Shown here in pieces: positions 1 through 5,817 of a stretch of 6,461 nt of DNA. Every line of letters begins with the position of its first letter. Positions within the stretch are counted from its first letter, which is position 1. Both the position numbers and the translations under genes were made by a program. Source of the DNA: an uncultured Bacteroidota bacterium (GTDB lineage Bacteria; Bacteroidota; Bacteroidia; Chitinophagales; Saprospiraceae); assembly GCA_937876435.1 (NCBI GenBank), contig CALEIL010000540.1, positions 1 through 6,461 of the forward strand, in the 5' to 3' direction. The notes beneath the pieces were generated by a model. The model saw only the letters and a program-made list of their open reading frames with translations. It was not told the origin of the DNA and ran no database searches.

Positions 1-68
1 GGAGCAACGATGAGATGGCTCAAAAGATCCCGAAGGAAATTAAAATTTTTGTCTTAACAGAGTACTAA
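1..68 (+). CDS. 3' end of an unidentified gene (partial)
   Basis: Reading the plus strand with codons from position 3 gives 21 residues without a stop, then TAA at 66-68. The peptide is mixed charged and hydrophobic and ends in KIFVLTEY, which looks like a normal soluble-protein C-terminus rather than random translation. The start lies outside the window. It converges on the minus-strand lipoprotein gene, with only 8 bases between the two stop codons. The fragment is too short to assign a family, so no function is given. It could also be chance open sequence, but the tight convergent packing favours a real gene end. Confidence 0.5.
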   Translation, partial: SNDEMAQKIPKEIKIFVLTEY

Positions 69-76
69 CCTCGATG

Positions 77-1075
77 TTAAAAAAATGATGAAACACCGTA
101 CATGACAACTTTCGTGTCATCATCGATGTGATCCGGGCAGGCCAATAGCGTCAAATTGCCGTTCTGATCCCGATACAAGCCTGCTCCCCATCTAAAACTG
201 TTCATGGAATCGGATTCAAAGCTTCTGGAATCCAATTTTGTAATCAAAATATCTGATTTCTTACTTTCGATCTGGTGTGACGGCATAAACAAATCCTCAT
301 TTATGCGCAGCCGAAACAGATCGGCCACGTTTTCTCCCCGGGAGTTGGCAGCAAATCCTACCAAAAAAAGTTTCCGATCGGATTGTGAAAACAGGTTGAT
401 GTTTTGGTAGGAATTCCAGTCAGGATCTGACCATTTTTCACGGGATATGCCTTTCATTTCCAGGCTGGCCATCCACCGGAAACCCATTTTTTGATCGTCA
501 AGCTGATCTACCGGGCAAATATAAAAATCGAGATGCCGGCTATCCCAATTCGCCACTGCTATCAGAAAATGGCCATGGATACGGGTCATCCCGACGGCTC
601 CCGCTGTAACCCGCTCATAGGCTCCATTCCTCCGGATCATCTGTACGGGATCGGACCAGAGGTCGCCCTCTTTCGTCAAATCATAAACCATGACCCGTGA
701 GGTATTTCTCTCGATATTGTCTTCAATCCCAATGGCCAGATAGCGTCCCGAAATTTGAAACCCGCCCGCGTGCCTGTAAGGATCCGACAATAAGGTGTCG
801 GCTGATAAAATACGGGCCTGAGAATCGATCTCGGCTTTGACTATAAAACCGGCTTTGGACGAACTTCCCGATAGATAGAGATATGTTCTATCATTTTCCT
901 GATACATCTGAATCCCCTGCAAGTGGCCTCCATTTTGATCGATTTGGATTTTCCCGTGGATGGGTACCGATTTCCCTTGTTGCGGTAGATTGACCAAACC
1001 CCTCTGTAACGTTTTCCTGGAACAGGCAGTATTCATCAATAGAAAAACAGAAAGCAACAGAATGATATTTTTCAA
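77..1075 (-). CDS. Putative lipoprotein with beta-propeller-like repeats, function unknown
   Basis: I do not recognise a named family. The reading frame stays open up to a TTG at 1198, but a TTG at 1075 gives a 332-residue protein that begins with a Lys-Asn pair, a hydrophobic run (IILLLSVFLLM) and a cysteine at residue 18 in the context NTAC. This is a typical lipoprotein signal peptide, although Asn at -3 is an unusual lipobox residue. The mature part shows about five recurring units of a Gly-rich turn followed by short beta strands, such as HLQGIQ...YLYLSGS, HAGGFQ...YLAIGIED, AGAVGM...FLIAVANWD, INLF...LFLVGF and WGAGLY...LTLLACPD. This is the look of a beta-propeller. A surface-anchored or periplasmic binding or scaffold role is inference. 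The gene is divergent from the phosphodiesterase gene and convergent with the fragment at 1-68. The alternative start at 1198 lies upstream of a candidate promoter, so it is disfavoured. Confidence 0.72.
   Translation of the reverse strand: MKNIILLLSVFLLMNTACSRKTLQRGLVNLPQQGKSVPIHGKIQIDQNGGHLQGIQMYQENDRTYLYLSGSSSKAGFIVKAEIDSQARILSADTLLSDPYRHAGGFQISGRYLAIGIEDNIERNTSRVMVYDLTKEGDLWSDPVQMIRRNGAYERVTAGAVGMTRIHGHFLIAVANWDSRHLDFYICPVDQLDDQKMGFRWMASLEMKGISREKWSDPDWNSYQNINLFSQSDRKLFLVGFAANSRGENVADLFRLRINEDLFMPSHQIESKKSDILITKLDSRSFESDSMNSFRWGAGLYRDQNGNLTLLACPDHIDDDTKVVMYGVSSFF
79..123 (-). terminator. Possible intrinsic terminator overlapping the stop codon of the lipoprotein gene
   Basis: Read on the minus strand, the arm at 123-117 (ATGATGA) pairs with 91-85 (TCATCAT). 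After a two-base bulge, three further pairs form (116-114 with 96-94). The stem is followed directly by seven T residues (85-79). The run ends in the TAA stop codon at 79-77, so the structure lies inside the last codons. That placement is odd for a working terminator, and a shorter competing hairpin (102-107 with 115-120) uses some of the same bases. Confidence 0.3.
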
Positions 1076-1159
1076 AGTTCCGGTAGATTTATGATTGAAA
1101 GTTTTCCATTCCAGGCATGGACCGGCCAGATTGCAATATGGTAAATTGTCGTGAAAATA

Positions 1160-1190
1160 CAATCTTAACGAAGCCTCATTTTCAGGCCAA
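1160..1190 (-). promoter_or_regulatory. Candidate promoter for the lipoprotein gene
   Basis: On the minus strand a TTG (1190-1188) is followed after 20 bases by TAAGATTG (1167-1160), one mismatch from the Bacteroidota -7 consensus TAnnTTTG. Transcription from here would start near 1153 and give a leader of about 75-80 bases before the TTG start at 1075. It lies downstream of the more distal TTG at 1198, which supports the shorter protein. The call rests on a pattern match only. Confidence 0.33.
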
Positions 1191-1198
1191 TTGACCAA

Positions 1199-1500
1199 CA
1201 GTAAACCATACTACTGCGGGCGGGGTCGCTGGATCACTCATGGAAAGGAAAATATCACGGTCCCGGAATCGACATTCCGTCCGTCGTATTCGACACGATC
1301 GGATCCATCTTTGATTTCTTTTCTCCGGGGTGAGTTGTGGGGTCAAGGGTGAGCCCGGCCATACCGAGCCGACTTGTCCCGGTGGTCCCGGCAAGCCTGC
1401 CGATCTCGTAGGTGCCAGGGTCTCAGACAATGGGACAAACGAGTTTTGTAAACCTCAATGGAGTGTCGGGGAGATCGCGAGATTGATCCGGGATGTCTGA
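1199..1500. other. Gap without a recognisable gene
   Basis: The sequence between the two divergent genes is fairly GC-rich, especially 1330-1490, and holds only low-quality open frames on either strand. These are rich in Arg, Pro and Gly and show no domain, signal peptide or start signal. One plus-strand frame, roughly 1330-1500, reads GEPGHTEPTCPGGPGKPADL before a stop. It looks faintly protein-like but has no plausible start. Small inverted repeats occur, for example CGGAAT/ATTCCG at 1264-1279 with a four-base loop and CGGCA/TGCCG near 1390-1403. The stretch could be a decayed gene end or a regulatory region; nothing decides this. Confidence 0.4.
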
Positions 1501-1521
1501 AATTAATAGCGAGCGCTGAAA

Positions 1522-1552
1522 TTTGCACAGACTTCAGAAGTGAGTATATTTA
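1522..1552 (+). promoter_or_regulatory. Candidate promoter for the phosphodiesterase gene
   Basis: TTTG at 1522-1525, a spacer of exactly 19 bases, then TATATTTA at 1545-1552 match the Bacteroidota vegetative promoter (TTTG, about 19 bases, TAnnTTTG) with one mismatch at the last base. The predicted transcription start near 1559 leaves a leader of about 65 bases. The bases just before the ATG (1600-1610) are A/T-rich with no Shine-Dalgarno motif, as is usual in this phylum. Confidence 0.5.
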
Positions 1553-1623
1553 TGCCAGGGAAAGGCATCGATCACCGAAGTCTCAGGGTGGTCAATGTAT
1601 AAATTTTTAAACCTATTCGCCTT

Positions 1624-2520
1624 ATGAGAAAGTTATTTTTGTCTGGTCTGTTGTTGGGATTCTTTTTCACGCATGGAATTTTTGGTCAGCGCGTGGTCGT
1701 GATCGGATTGGATGGATTTAGCGTGGAAGGCTACCACCAGGCCGATATTCCGCATCTGAAACAACTGATGAGCGAAGGTGTCCTTTCGCTTACCACCAGA
1801 AGTGTGATGCCCTCGGTGACCCTCCCCAACTGGACCAGTCATTTGACCGGAAGCGGACCCGAGCAACACGGAGTGGTGAACAATCAATGGACGCTCGAAG
1901 AGCATGAACTTCCACCGATGGAAGCGGATAACGACGGATATTTTCCATCCATTTTCAAAATACTGAAAGAGCAGATTCGAGGGGTGAAAACTGCGTATTA
2001 TTACAACTGGGCCAATCTGATTCAACCTATCAATCAGAAGTACCTCGACGAGGTATCCTATTTAGAAGATGACCGATATTCCGAGAATTATGATAAAGCG
2101 GTCCAGTTTATGGAGAAATACGCAACATCTCCTACCCTGATATTTTTATATTCTGTTCACACGGATCATGCGGGGCATGGATTTGAGTGGATGTCTGCCG
2201 AGTATATCACCGCGCTCGAGGAGGCGGATAAGGCTATCGGGGACCTATTGAACAAACTGAAGCAAAAGGAATTATACGAGGACACGCACTTTTTCCTGAT
2301 CACTGATCACGGGGGAATCGGCAAAAGCCACGGGGGTGTGACGGAACGGGAAATGTTGGTGCCCTGGGGGGTGACTGGTCCGGGTATCAGAAAGGGAAAG
2401 TCACTGGATTATCCCAATAGCAATATCAATACGGCGTGGGTTATCAGTCAAATTTTTGATTGCAAACAAATTCCCGATTCATGGGTGGGAAGGATTCCTG
2501 AGGGAGTGTTTGACAAGTAA
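1624..2520 (+). CDS. Secreted type I phosphodiesterase/nucleotide pyrophosphatase (alkaline phosphatase superfamily)
   Basis: The 298-residue protein has an N-terminal signal peptide (MRKLFLSGLLLGFFFTHGIFG, cut near residues 21-22), so it should act in the periplasm or outside the cell. It shows the metal-site pattern of the NPP family (Pfam Phosphodiest, PF01663): Asp30 in GLDGF, the nucleophile Thr66 in PSVTLPNW, Asn86/87, Asp181 and His185 in DHAGH, and Asp228-His229 in TDHGG. The spacings D30-T66 (36) and D181-D228 (47) equal those I recall for Xanthomonas NPP (D54-T90, D210-D257). The expected role is zinc-dependent hydrolysis of phosphodiesters or pyrophosphates; the substrate is unknown. 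It is shorter than typical 380-430 residue relatives, and the last His ligand is probably His236, only seven residues after His229. The ATG at 1624 puts the signal peptide at the exact N-terminus. It converges on the isomerase gene. Confidence 0.88.
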   Translation: MRKLFLSGLLLGFFFTHGIFGQRVVVIGLDGFSVEGYHQADIPHLKQLMSEGVLSLTTRSVMPSVTLPNWTSHLTGSGPEQHGVVNNQWTLEEHELPPMEADNDGYFPSIFKILKEQIRGVKTAYYYNWANLIQPINQKYLDEVSYLEDDRYSENYDKAVQFMEKYATSPTLIFLYSVHTDHAGHGFEWMSAEYITALEEADKAIGDLLNKLKQKELYEDTHFFLITDHGGIGKSHGGVTEREMLVPWGVTGPGIRKGKSLDYPNSNINTAWVISQIFDCKQIPDSWVGRIPEGVFDK

Positions 2521-2561
2521 TCGTGGCCACGTGTTACCCCTGGACGAGAGTTTTAAGGGGA

Positions 2562-2587
2562 GGGAGGGATTGTAAAGTCACCCTCCC
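2562..2587. terminator. GC-rich hairpin between convergent genes
   Basis: GGGAGGG (2562-2568) and CCCTCCC (2581-2587) form a perfect seven-pair stem with a 12-base loop, about 40 bases after the phosphodiesterase stop and about 60 bases past the end of the convergent isomerase gene. Neither side has a clear T run, so it is not a classical intrinsic terminator. The position between two convergent genes suggests a transcription barrier or an mRNA 3'-end stabiliser. Confidence 0.35.
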
Positions 2588-2622
2588 AACGCACCCCCCA
2601 TCCTTTCTTCCCGGATACATAC

Positions 2623-2641
2623 CTTCGATATATCCTCGAAG
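2623..2641 (-). terminator. Small hairpin just after the isomerase stop codon
   Basis: CTTCGA (2623-2628) and TCGAAG (2636-2641) pair around a seven-base loop, ending ten bases beyond the stop codon of the minus-strand isomerase gene (2651-2653). There is no T tract after it on the minus strand. It may help end or protect the permease-isomerase transcript. The evidence is structure and position only. Confidence 0.25.
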
Positions 2642-2650
2642 TCCTGGATG

Positions 2651-3508
2651 TTAATTCAACTTCTCAAGGTATTCCACCGCGTACTTCACATCCTCCAGAT
2701 TGTCCTCCCAGTCGTGTTCGCACTCCACGTATATCGGACCCTGGAAATTCTGTCGTTTCAGTTCAGCCATCACCGCCGGATAATCAATCACCCCCGTTCC
2801 GAGTTTGATATCGTTGGCATCGATATTCCCAAATTCATCCAGGTCCTTGGCGTGAATGCTGATCAGATGGCCTTCCAGCGCCTTCAGGCACTCCACCGGA
2901 TCCAATCCGCTCCGCACCCAGTGCCCCAGGTCGCCACATGCGCCAAAGTTCTCGTGTCCTTCGATGGCTGCCAGTACCGAATCAGGATGCCAAAAGATGC
3001 TTTTCCCACGAGCGTGTTCATGAATGGCCAGTTTGAGCCCGTGTTGACCAGCCATGTCATCGATCGCATCCCACAATTCCGGTTCAGGCTCTCCCACCAG
3101 AAAAGACAAGCCCATTTTCTGGCCTATTTCAAACTGGCTCTTCCATTCGGCAGCGGTATTTCCACCCGCATACATCGACTCCATTGTCAAGCCCGAATCG
3201 TCGATCATTTTCATCAGGCTGGTGACTTCGTCGTCCGCAAGATCCGGAATCCTTTTTTCCCCAAATTCACCTCCAAGCTGGTGAAAGAAAAATCCCTCCA
3301 CAAGAGTTACCCCGGCCTGTTTTGATTTTTTCAAGGTTTCGGGTAATGGAAATCGGTTGAAGGAGTACAATGCTACTCCAACGGGCATATTTTCAATGCT
3401 TGCAGGCTGTGAGTCGGAACTGGCTGAACTGGTCTGTGAAGAATCTCCACAGGATAAAAGGATTGCAGCCAGGGCGGTCAACAAAAACAGATAAATACTT
3501 CTGGTCAT
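2651..3508 (-). CDS. Xylose isomerase-like TIM-barrel lipoprotein (sugar phosphate isomerase/epimerase family)
   Basis: The 285-residue protein starts with a lipoprotein signal (MTRSIYLFLLTALAAILLSC), with the lipobox cysteine at residue 20, followed by a Ser-rich linker to about residue 40. The rest reads as an AP-endonuclease-2/xylose isomerase-like barrel (PF01261). VGVALYSF forms the first strand, IHEHARG lies at 162-168, GDLGHW at 192-197 (Asp193, His196), HAKD at 219-222 (His219) and YVECEHD at 260-266 (Glu262). Asp193, His219 and Glu262 fit three divalent-metal ligands of the family, and the His163/His165 pair sits where many epimerases carry a Glu. The expected chemistry is aldose-ketose isomerisation or epimerisation; the substrate is not evident. 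It follows the GntP permease gene by 37 bases on the same strand, so the two are very likely co-transcribed. Membrane anchoring outside the cytoplasm is unusual for a classical sugar isomerase, but exported members are known in Bacteroidota. Confidence 0.85.
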   Translation of the reverse strand: MTRSIYLFLLTALAAILLSCGDSSQTSSASSDSQPASIENMPVGVALYSFNRFPLPETLKKSKQAGVTLVEGFFFHQLGGEFGEKRIPDLADDEVTSLMKMIDDSGLTMESMYAGGNTAAEWKSQFEIGQKMGLSFLVGEPEPELWDAIDDMAGQHGLKLAIHEHARGKSIFWHPDSVLAAIEGHENFGACGDLGHWVRSGLDPVECLKALEGHLISIHAKDLDEFGNIDANDIKLGTGVIDYPAVMAELKRQNFQGPIYVECEHDWEDNLEDVKYAVEYLEKLN

Positions 3509-3534
3509 AATGCGTAAATTAAGTGGTGTACAAT

Positions 3535-3546
3535 ATCAATATTGAT
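3535..3546. repeat. 12-base perfect palindrome between permease and isomerase genes
   Basis: ATCAATATTGAT is identical to its reverse complement. It runs up to the last base of the permease stop codon, in the 37-base gap before the isomerase start. It could be a small operator or mRNA processing site, but an AT-rich palindrome of this length can arise by chance. Confidence 0.3.
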
Positions 3547-4940
3547 TACACCCATCCGGTGGTGTAATACAGTCCGATCACTATAAAAACGATCAATACT
3601 TTGAGTATGGTCAAAAAGAAAATGTCCTTGTAGGATTGCTTATGGGTGAGTCCTGTCACAGCCAGCAAGGTAATCACGGCCCCATTGTGCGGCAAGGTAT
3701 CCATACCTCCACTCGCCATGGAAGCCACCCGGTGGAGTACCTCCATCGGTATATTCGCCTGTTGGGCCATCGCGATATACTGGTCGCTCATCGTAGCCAG
3801 GGCAATACTCAACCCTCCCGATGCCGATCCGGTGATGCCCGCCAGCGTAGTCGTGGTCACCGCCTCATTGACCAGCGGATCCCGAAAAACGTTTCCCAGC
3901 CCGTTGCTGACCGTCTTAAACGCGGGTAAGGAAGCGATCACCGCCCCAAATCCATATTCTGAAGCCGTATTGAGCGTGGCCAGCAACGCTCCTCCCACCG
4001 ATAGGTTTAAACCCGCGGTGAGGTTGTTTTTTATTCTGCCAAACGAAAATAAGATCACGACCAGGATCCCAATGATCAATCCACCAGACACTGCCCAAAT
4101 AGCGGATAAGGCGGAAACGTCCAGGGATTTAACACCCTCGATTCCAATCTGGGAAAAATCAATCTGGTCAGAATAATACTTCCCGAAAAACATGCCGAGG
4201 AGTTTATTAAATACCGCGACGCATATCAAGGGTAGAATCGCCAGGTATACCGGAGGCGTAGATTTTGCTTCGTACTGTTCGGGTTCGTTTTTGTGATTGC
4301 TTCCATACCCTTCATCTCTGCGGAAAGCTTTCTTTTTTTGCCAATTGAGGTAGTACATCCCGATCAGAAACGTCAGGATTCCGCCGACGAGTCCGAGGAC
4401 AGGCGCTGCCCAGGCATCGGTATTGAAAAAGGTGGTCGGTATGATGTTTTGGATCTGGGGGGTACCCGGGAAGGAGTCCATAGTAAACGTAAACGCTCCC
4501 AGGGCAATCGCACCCGGAATCAATCGCTTGGGGATATGAGCGCTCTTGAATAGATCCGATGCAAACGGATACAGCGCAAACACAACGACGAAGAGTGAGA
4601 CACCGCCATAGGTCAGGATAGCACCTACCAGCACAATGGACAATATAGAACGATCGGGCCCAAACCACCGGATAATGGATTGGGTAATCGACTGGGCGTA
4701 ACCCGCCATTTCGATCAATTTTCCAAATATAGCCCCCAACAGAAAGACGGGTAGATACAGCCGGACAAATCCGGCCAACCGCTCCATAAATATCCCGGTA
4801 AAAAACGCCGGAACCCACTCAGGGTTGTACAATAGAACACCCAGCATGGCCGCTATCGGGGCAAATACGATGACGCTGGCACCCCGGTACGCGACGATCA
4901 TCAGAAATACGAGGGGGATTAGAATAAATATGACATCCAT
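3546..4940 (-). CDS. GntP family permease (gluconate-type H+ symporter)
   Basis: This 464-residue integral membrane protein has about 12 hydrophobic segments and the usual length for the GntP family (COG2610, TC 2.A.8). Family-typical stretches are TYGGVSLFVVVFALYPFA at 110-127, FTMDSFPGTPQIQNIIPT at 152-169 and ASGGMDTLPHNGAVITLL from residue 409. A hydrophilic loop near residues 200-225 (KKKAFRRDEGYGSNHKNEPE) separates the two halves. Members import gluconate or related sugar acids and hydroxy acids with protons across the inner membrane; which one applies here cannot be read from the sequence. The ATG at 4940 is preceded by GGGAG six bases upstream, an unusually clear Shine-Dalgarno site for this phylum. 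The isomerase lipoprotein gene follows after 37 bases. A candidate promoter sits just upstream, inside the end of the HEPN gene, so the pair can be expressed independently of the toxin-antitoxin genes. Confidence 0.92.
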   Translation of the reverse strand: MDVIFILIPLVFLMIVAYRGASVIVFAPIAAMLGVLLYNPEWVPAFFTGIFMERLAGFVRLYLPVFLLGAIFGKLIEMAGYAQSITQSIIRWFGPDRSILSIVLVGAILTYGGVSLFVVVFALYPFASDLFKSAHIPKRLIPGAIALGAFTFTMDSFPGTPQIQNIIPTTFFNTDAWAAPVLGLVGGILTFLIGMYYLNWQKKKAFRRDEGYGSNHKNEPEQYEAKSTPPVYLAILPLICVAVFNKLLGMFFGKYYSDQIDFSQIGIEGVKSLDVSALSAIWAVSGGLIIGILVVILFSFGRIKNNLTAGLNLSVGGALLATLNTASEYGFGAVIASLPAFKTVSNGLGNVFRDPLVNEAVTTTTLAGITGSASGGLSIALATMSDQYIAMAQQANIPMEVLHRVASMASGGMDTLPHNGAVITLLAVTGLTHKQSYKDIFFLTILKVLIVFIVIGLYYTTGWV

Positions 4941-4988
4941 CTATTGCTCCCGGTATTTTGTGTTGTACTCCATTTTGATAATCTCGCG

Positions 4989-5021
4989 CAAAATTAGCTG
5001 CCAATTAACTTTCTGATTCAA
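4989..5021 (-). promoter_or_regulatory. Candidate promoter for the permease-isomerase operon
   Basis: On the minus strand TAATTTTG (4996-4989) is a perfect match to TAnnTTTG, and a TTG (5021-5019) lies 22 bases upstream, within the tolerated spacing. It overlaps the last codons and the stop of the HEPN gene. A start near 4982 would give a leader of about 40 bases before the permease ATG. Confidence 0.5.
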
Positions 5022-5349
5022 TCATTTCTAGCACTGCCGACTGGAGGTCCAATAATTCTTCTGTTGCTGCCACCCAAACCATCTCAATAGTTATACCAAA
5101 ATATTTATGAATGATAAAATCACGCATCCCAGCGATTTGGCGCCACGGTATCTCGGGATAATTATCTCGTAATTCATCTGGTAAGTTTTTTACAGCTTCC
5201 CCAATTATTTCAAGTCTTCTCAAAACCGCATCTTGCTTCTCAATATTACTATAAAATTCATCTTCTGTAATTCCGTTCAGGAACTCCTGTATATAATGAA
5301 TGCTTTGTAAAATATCCTGCAGATAGATACGTGAACTCCTTCTTTTCAT
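5005..5349 (-). CDS. hepT: HEPN-domain toxin, HepT-like (DUF86), type VII toxin-antitoxin
   Basis: This 114-residue all-helical protein is of the usual size for HepT/DUF86. It carries the RX4HXY signature as Arg76, His81 and Tyr83 in the stretch MRDFIIHKYFGI, preceded by the family-typical RRLEIIGEAVKNLP (44-57) and PEIPWRQIAG (65-74). HEPN toxins of this group are RNases that form dimers with the Arg/His pair at the interface. In characterised pairs the partner nucleotidyltransferase silences the toxin by adding AMP to the motif tyrosine, here Tyr83 by analogy. Its ATG overlaps the stop codon of the upstream MNT gene in the arrangement ATGA, which suggests translational coupling with antitoxin made first. 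The two genes look more AT-rich than their neighbours (33-37% G+C in sampled 60-base lines), a sign of possible transfer. All signature residues are present, so it is likely active. Confidence 0.9.
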   Translation of the reverse strand: MKRRSSRIYLQDILQSIHYIQEFLNGITEDEFYSNIEKQDAVLRRLEIIGEAVKNLPDELRDNYPEIPWRQIAGMRDFIIHKYFGITIEMVWVAATEELLDLQSAVLEMIESES

Positions 5350-5633
5350 AAAATAGCTACTTCCTCACTTAGAATATGATCTTTTAAAGACGGTTTAATC
5401 GAATCATATTCCACCAAATCCACTTTCATTTTTAAGGCATCCTCCAATTCTTGCTGGATTCCAATAAAATCAAGTAAACTGATCCTTCGATTGATTTGTA
5501 CGAGTATATCCAAATCCTGAACATTGAGCTCTCCCCTAGCCGCAGATCCAAACAACCCCGCCTTCCTTATCTCATATTTTTCAAGTATAGGAAGTATGAT
5601 CGTTTTTAGATTTTTTAATCGTTGTTGATTCAT
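5346..5633 (-). CDS. mntA: MNT-type nucleotidyltransferase antitoxin (MntA-like)
   Basis: This is a minimal nucleotidyltransferase of 95 residues from the ATG at 5633. An in-frame ATG at 5675 would add 14 residues (MKFIIFEFKCILKS), but a perfect TAnnTTTG element lies within that extension, and MNQQRLKNLK is a more usual N-terminus. The core GLFGSAARGELNVQDLDILV holds the Gly-Ser pair and the DxD metal ligands, and a later Asp in MKVDLVEYD fits the third carboxylate. The spacing between Ser and DxD is nine residues, one fewer than the GSX10DXD form described for MntA. Known partners AMPylate a tyrosine of HepT with ATP and neutralise it. The gene precedes the HEPN gene with a four-base ATGA overlap, so the two form one operon acting in the cytoplasm. 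A solo nucleotidyltransferase with another role is unlikely given that partner. Confidence 0.86.
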   Translation of the reverse strand: MNQQRLKNLKTIILPILEKYEIRKAGLFGSAARGELNVQDLDILVQINRRISLLDFIGIQQELEDALKMKVDLVEYDSIKPSLKDHILSEEVAIL

Positions 5634-5656
5634 CGACTTAAGTATGCATTTGAACT

Positions 5657-5664
5657 CAAATATA
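5657..5664 (-). promoter_or_regulatory. Candidate -7 element for the toxin-antitoxin operon
   Basis: TATATTTG on the minus strand (5664-5657) matches the Bacteroidota -7 consensus TAnnTTTG exactly. No TTG is found 17-23 bases upstream, so the -33 element is missing or weak. Transcription would begin near 5650, giving a short leader before the ATG at 5633. Confidence 0.38.
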
Positions 5665-5743
5665 ATGAATTTCAAGTGATTTTTGGTGTCCGATATCCCC
5701 TCACTTAATGTGGCGGAATTACAAGCCTCCTAAATCCATAAAC

Positions 5744-5791
5744 GCTCCTGGGGACGTTGGAGCTCCCGCCTCCCTCCTTGCAGTTGGGAGG
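5744..5791. repeat. Two small inverted repeats in the gap between deacetylase and toxin-antitoxin genes
   Basis: GCTCC (5744-5748) pairs with GGAGC (5759-5763), and CCTCCC (5769-5774) pairs with GGGAGG (5786-5791). They lie 27-74 bases past the stop codon of the minus-strand deacetylase gene. Neither has a clear T run, so a terminator role is only suggested by position. The rest of 5676-5817 holds no gene. Confidence 0.3.
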
Positions 5792-5817
5792 TAAACTCCG
5801 ACAATACTCCTGAGAAA

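Noticed and set aside
1182..1528. Two overlapping minus-strand open frames (1182-1430 and 1343-1528)
   Set aside because: Both are rich in Arg, Pro and His, carry no recognisable domain or signal peptide, and overlap each other and a candidate promoter; no support for coding.
1633..2025. Minus-strand open frame of 130 codons
   Set aside because: It is antisense to the N-terminal half of the phosphodiesterase, where the nucleophile and first metal ligand lie.
2648..3325. Long plus-strand open frame of 225 codons
   Set aside because: It lies fully opposite the isomerase lipoprotein gene, whose signal peptide and metal-site motifs are clear. The antisense translation is rich in His, Arg and Phe with no domain, so it is a shadow frame.
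3646..4176. Plus-strand open frame of 176 codons
   Set aside because: It is antisense to the GntP permease gene and its composition mirrors that gene; no motif or start signal was seen.
4312..4818. Minus-strand open frame of 168 codons inside the permease gene
   Set aside because: It is a different frame of the same strand with many Cys, Arg and Tyr residues and no family likeness, while the permease frame shows conserved GntP motifs.
5744..5791. Possible insertion-sequence ends or attachment site flanking the toxin-antitoxin module
   Set aside because: The inverted repeats here are short and have no matching direct or inverted copy on the other side of the module near 4941-5004.
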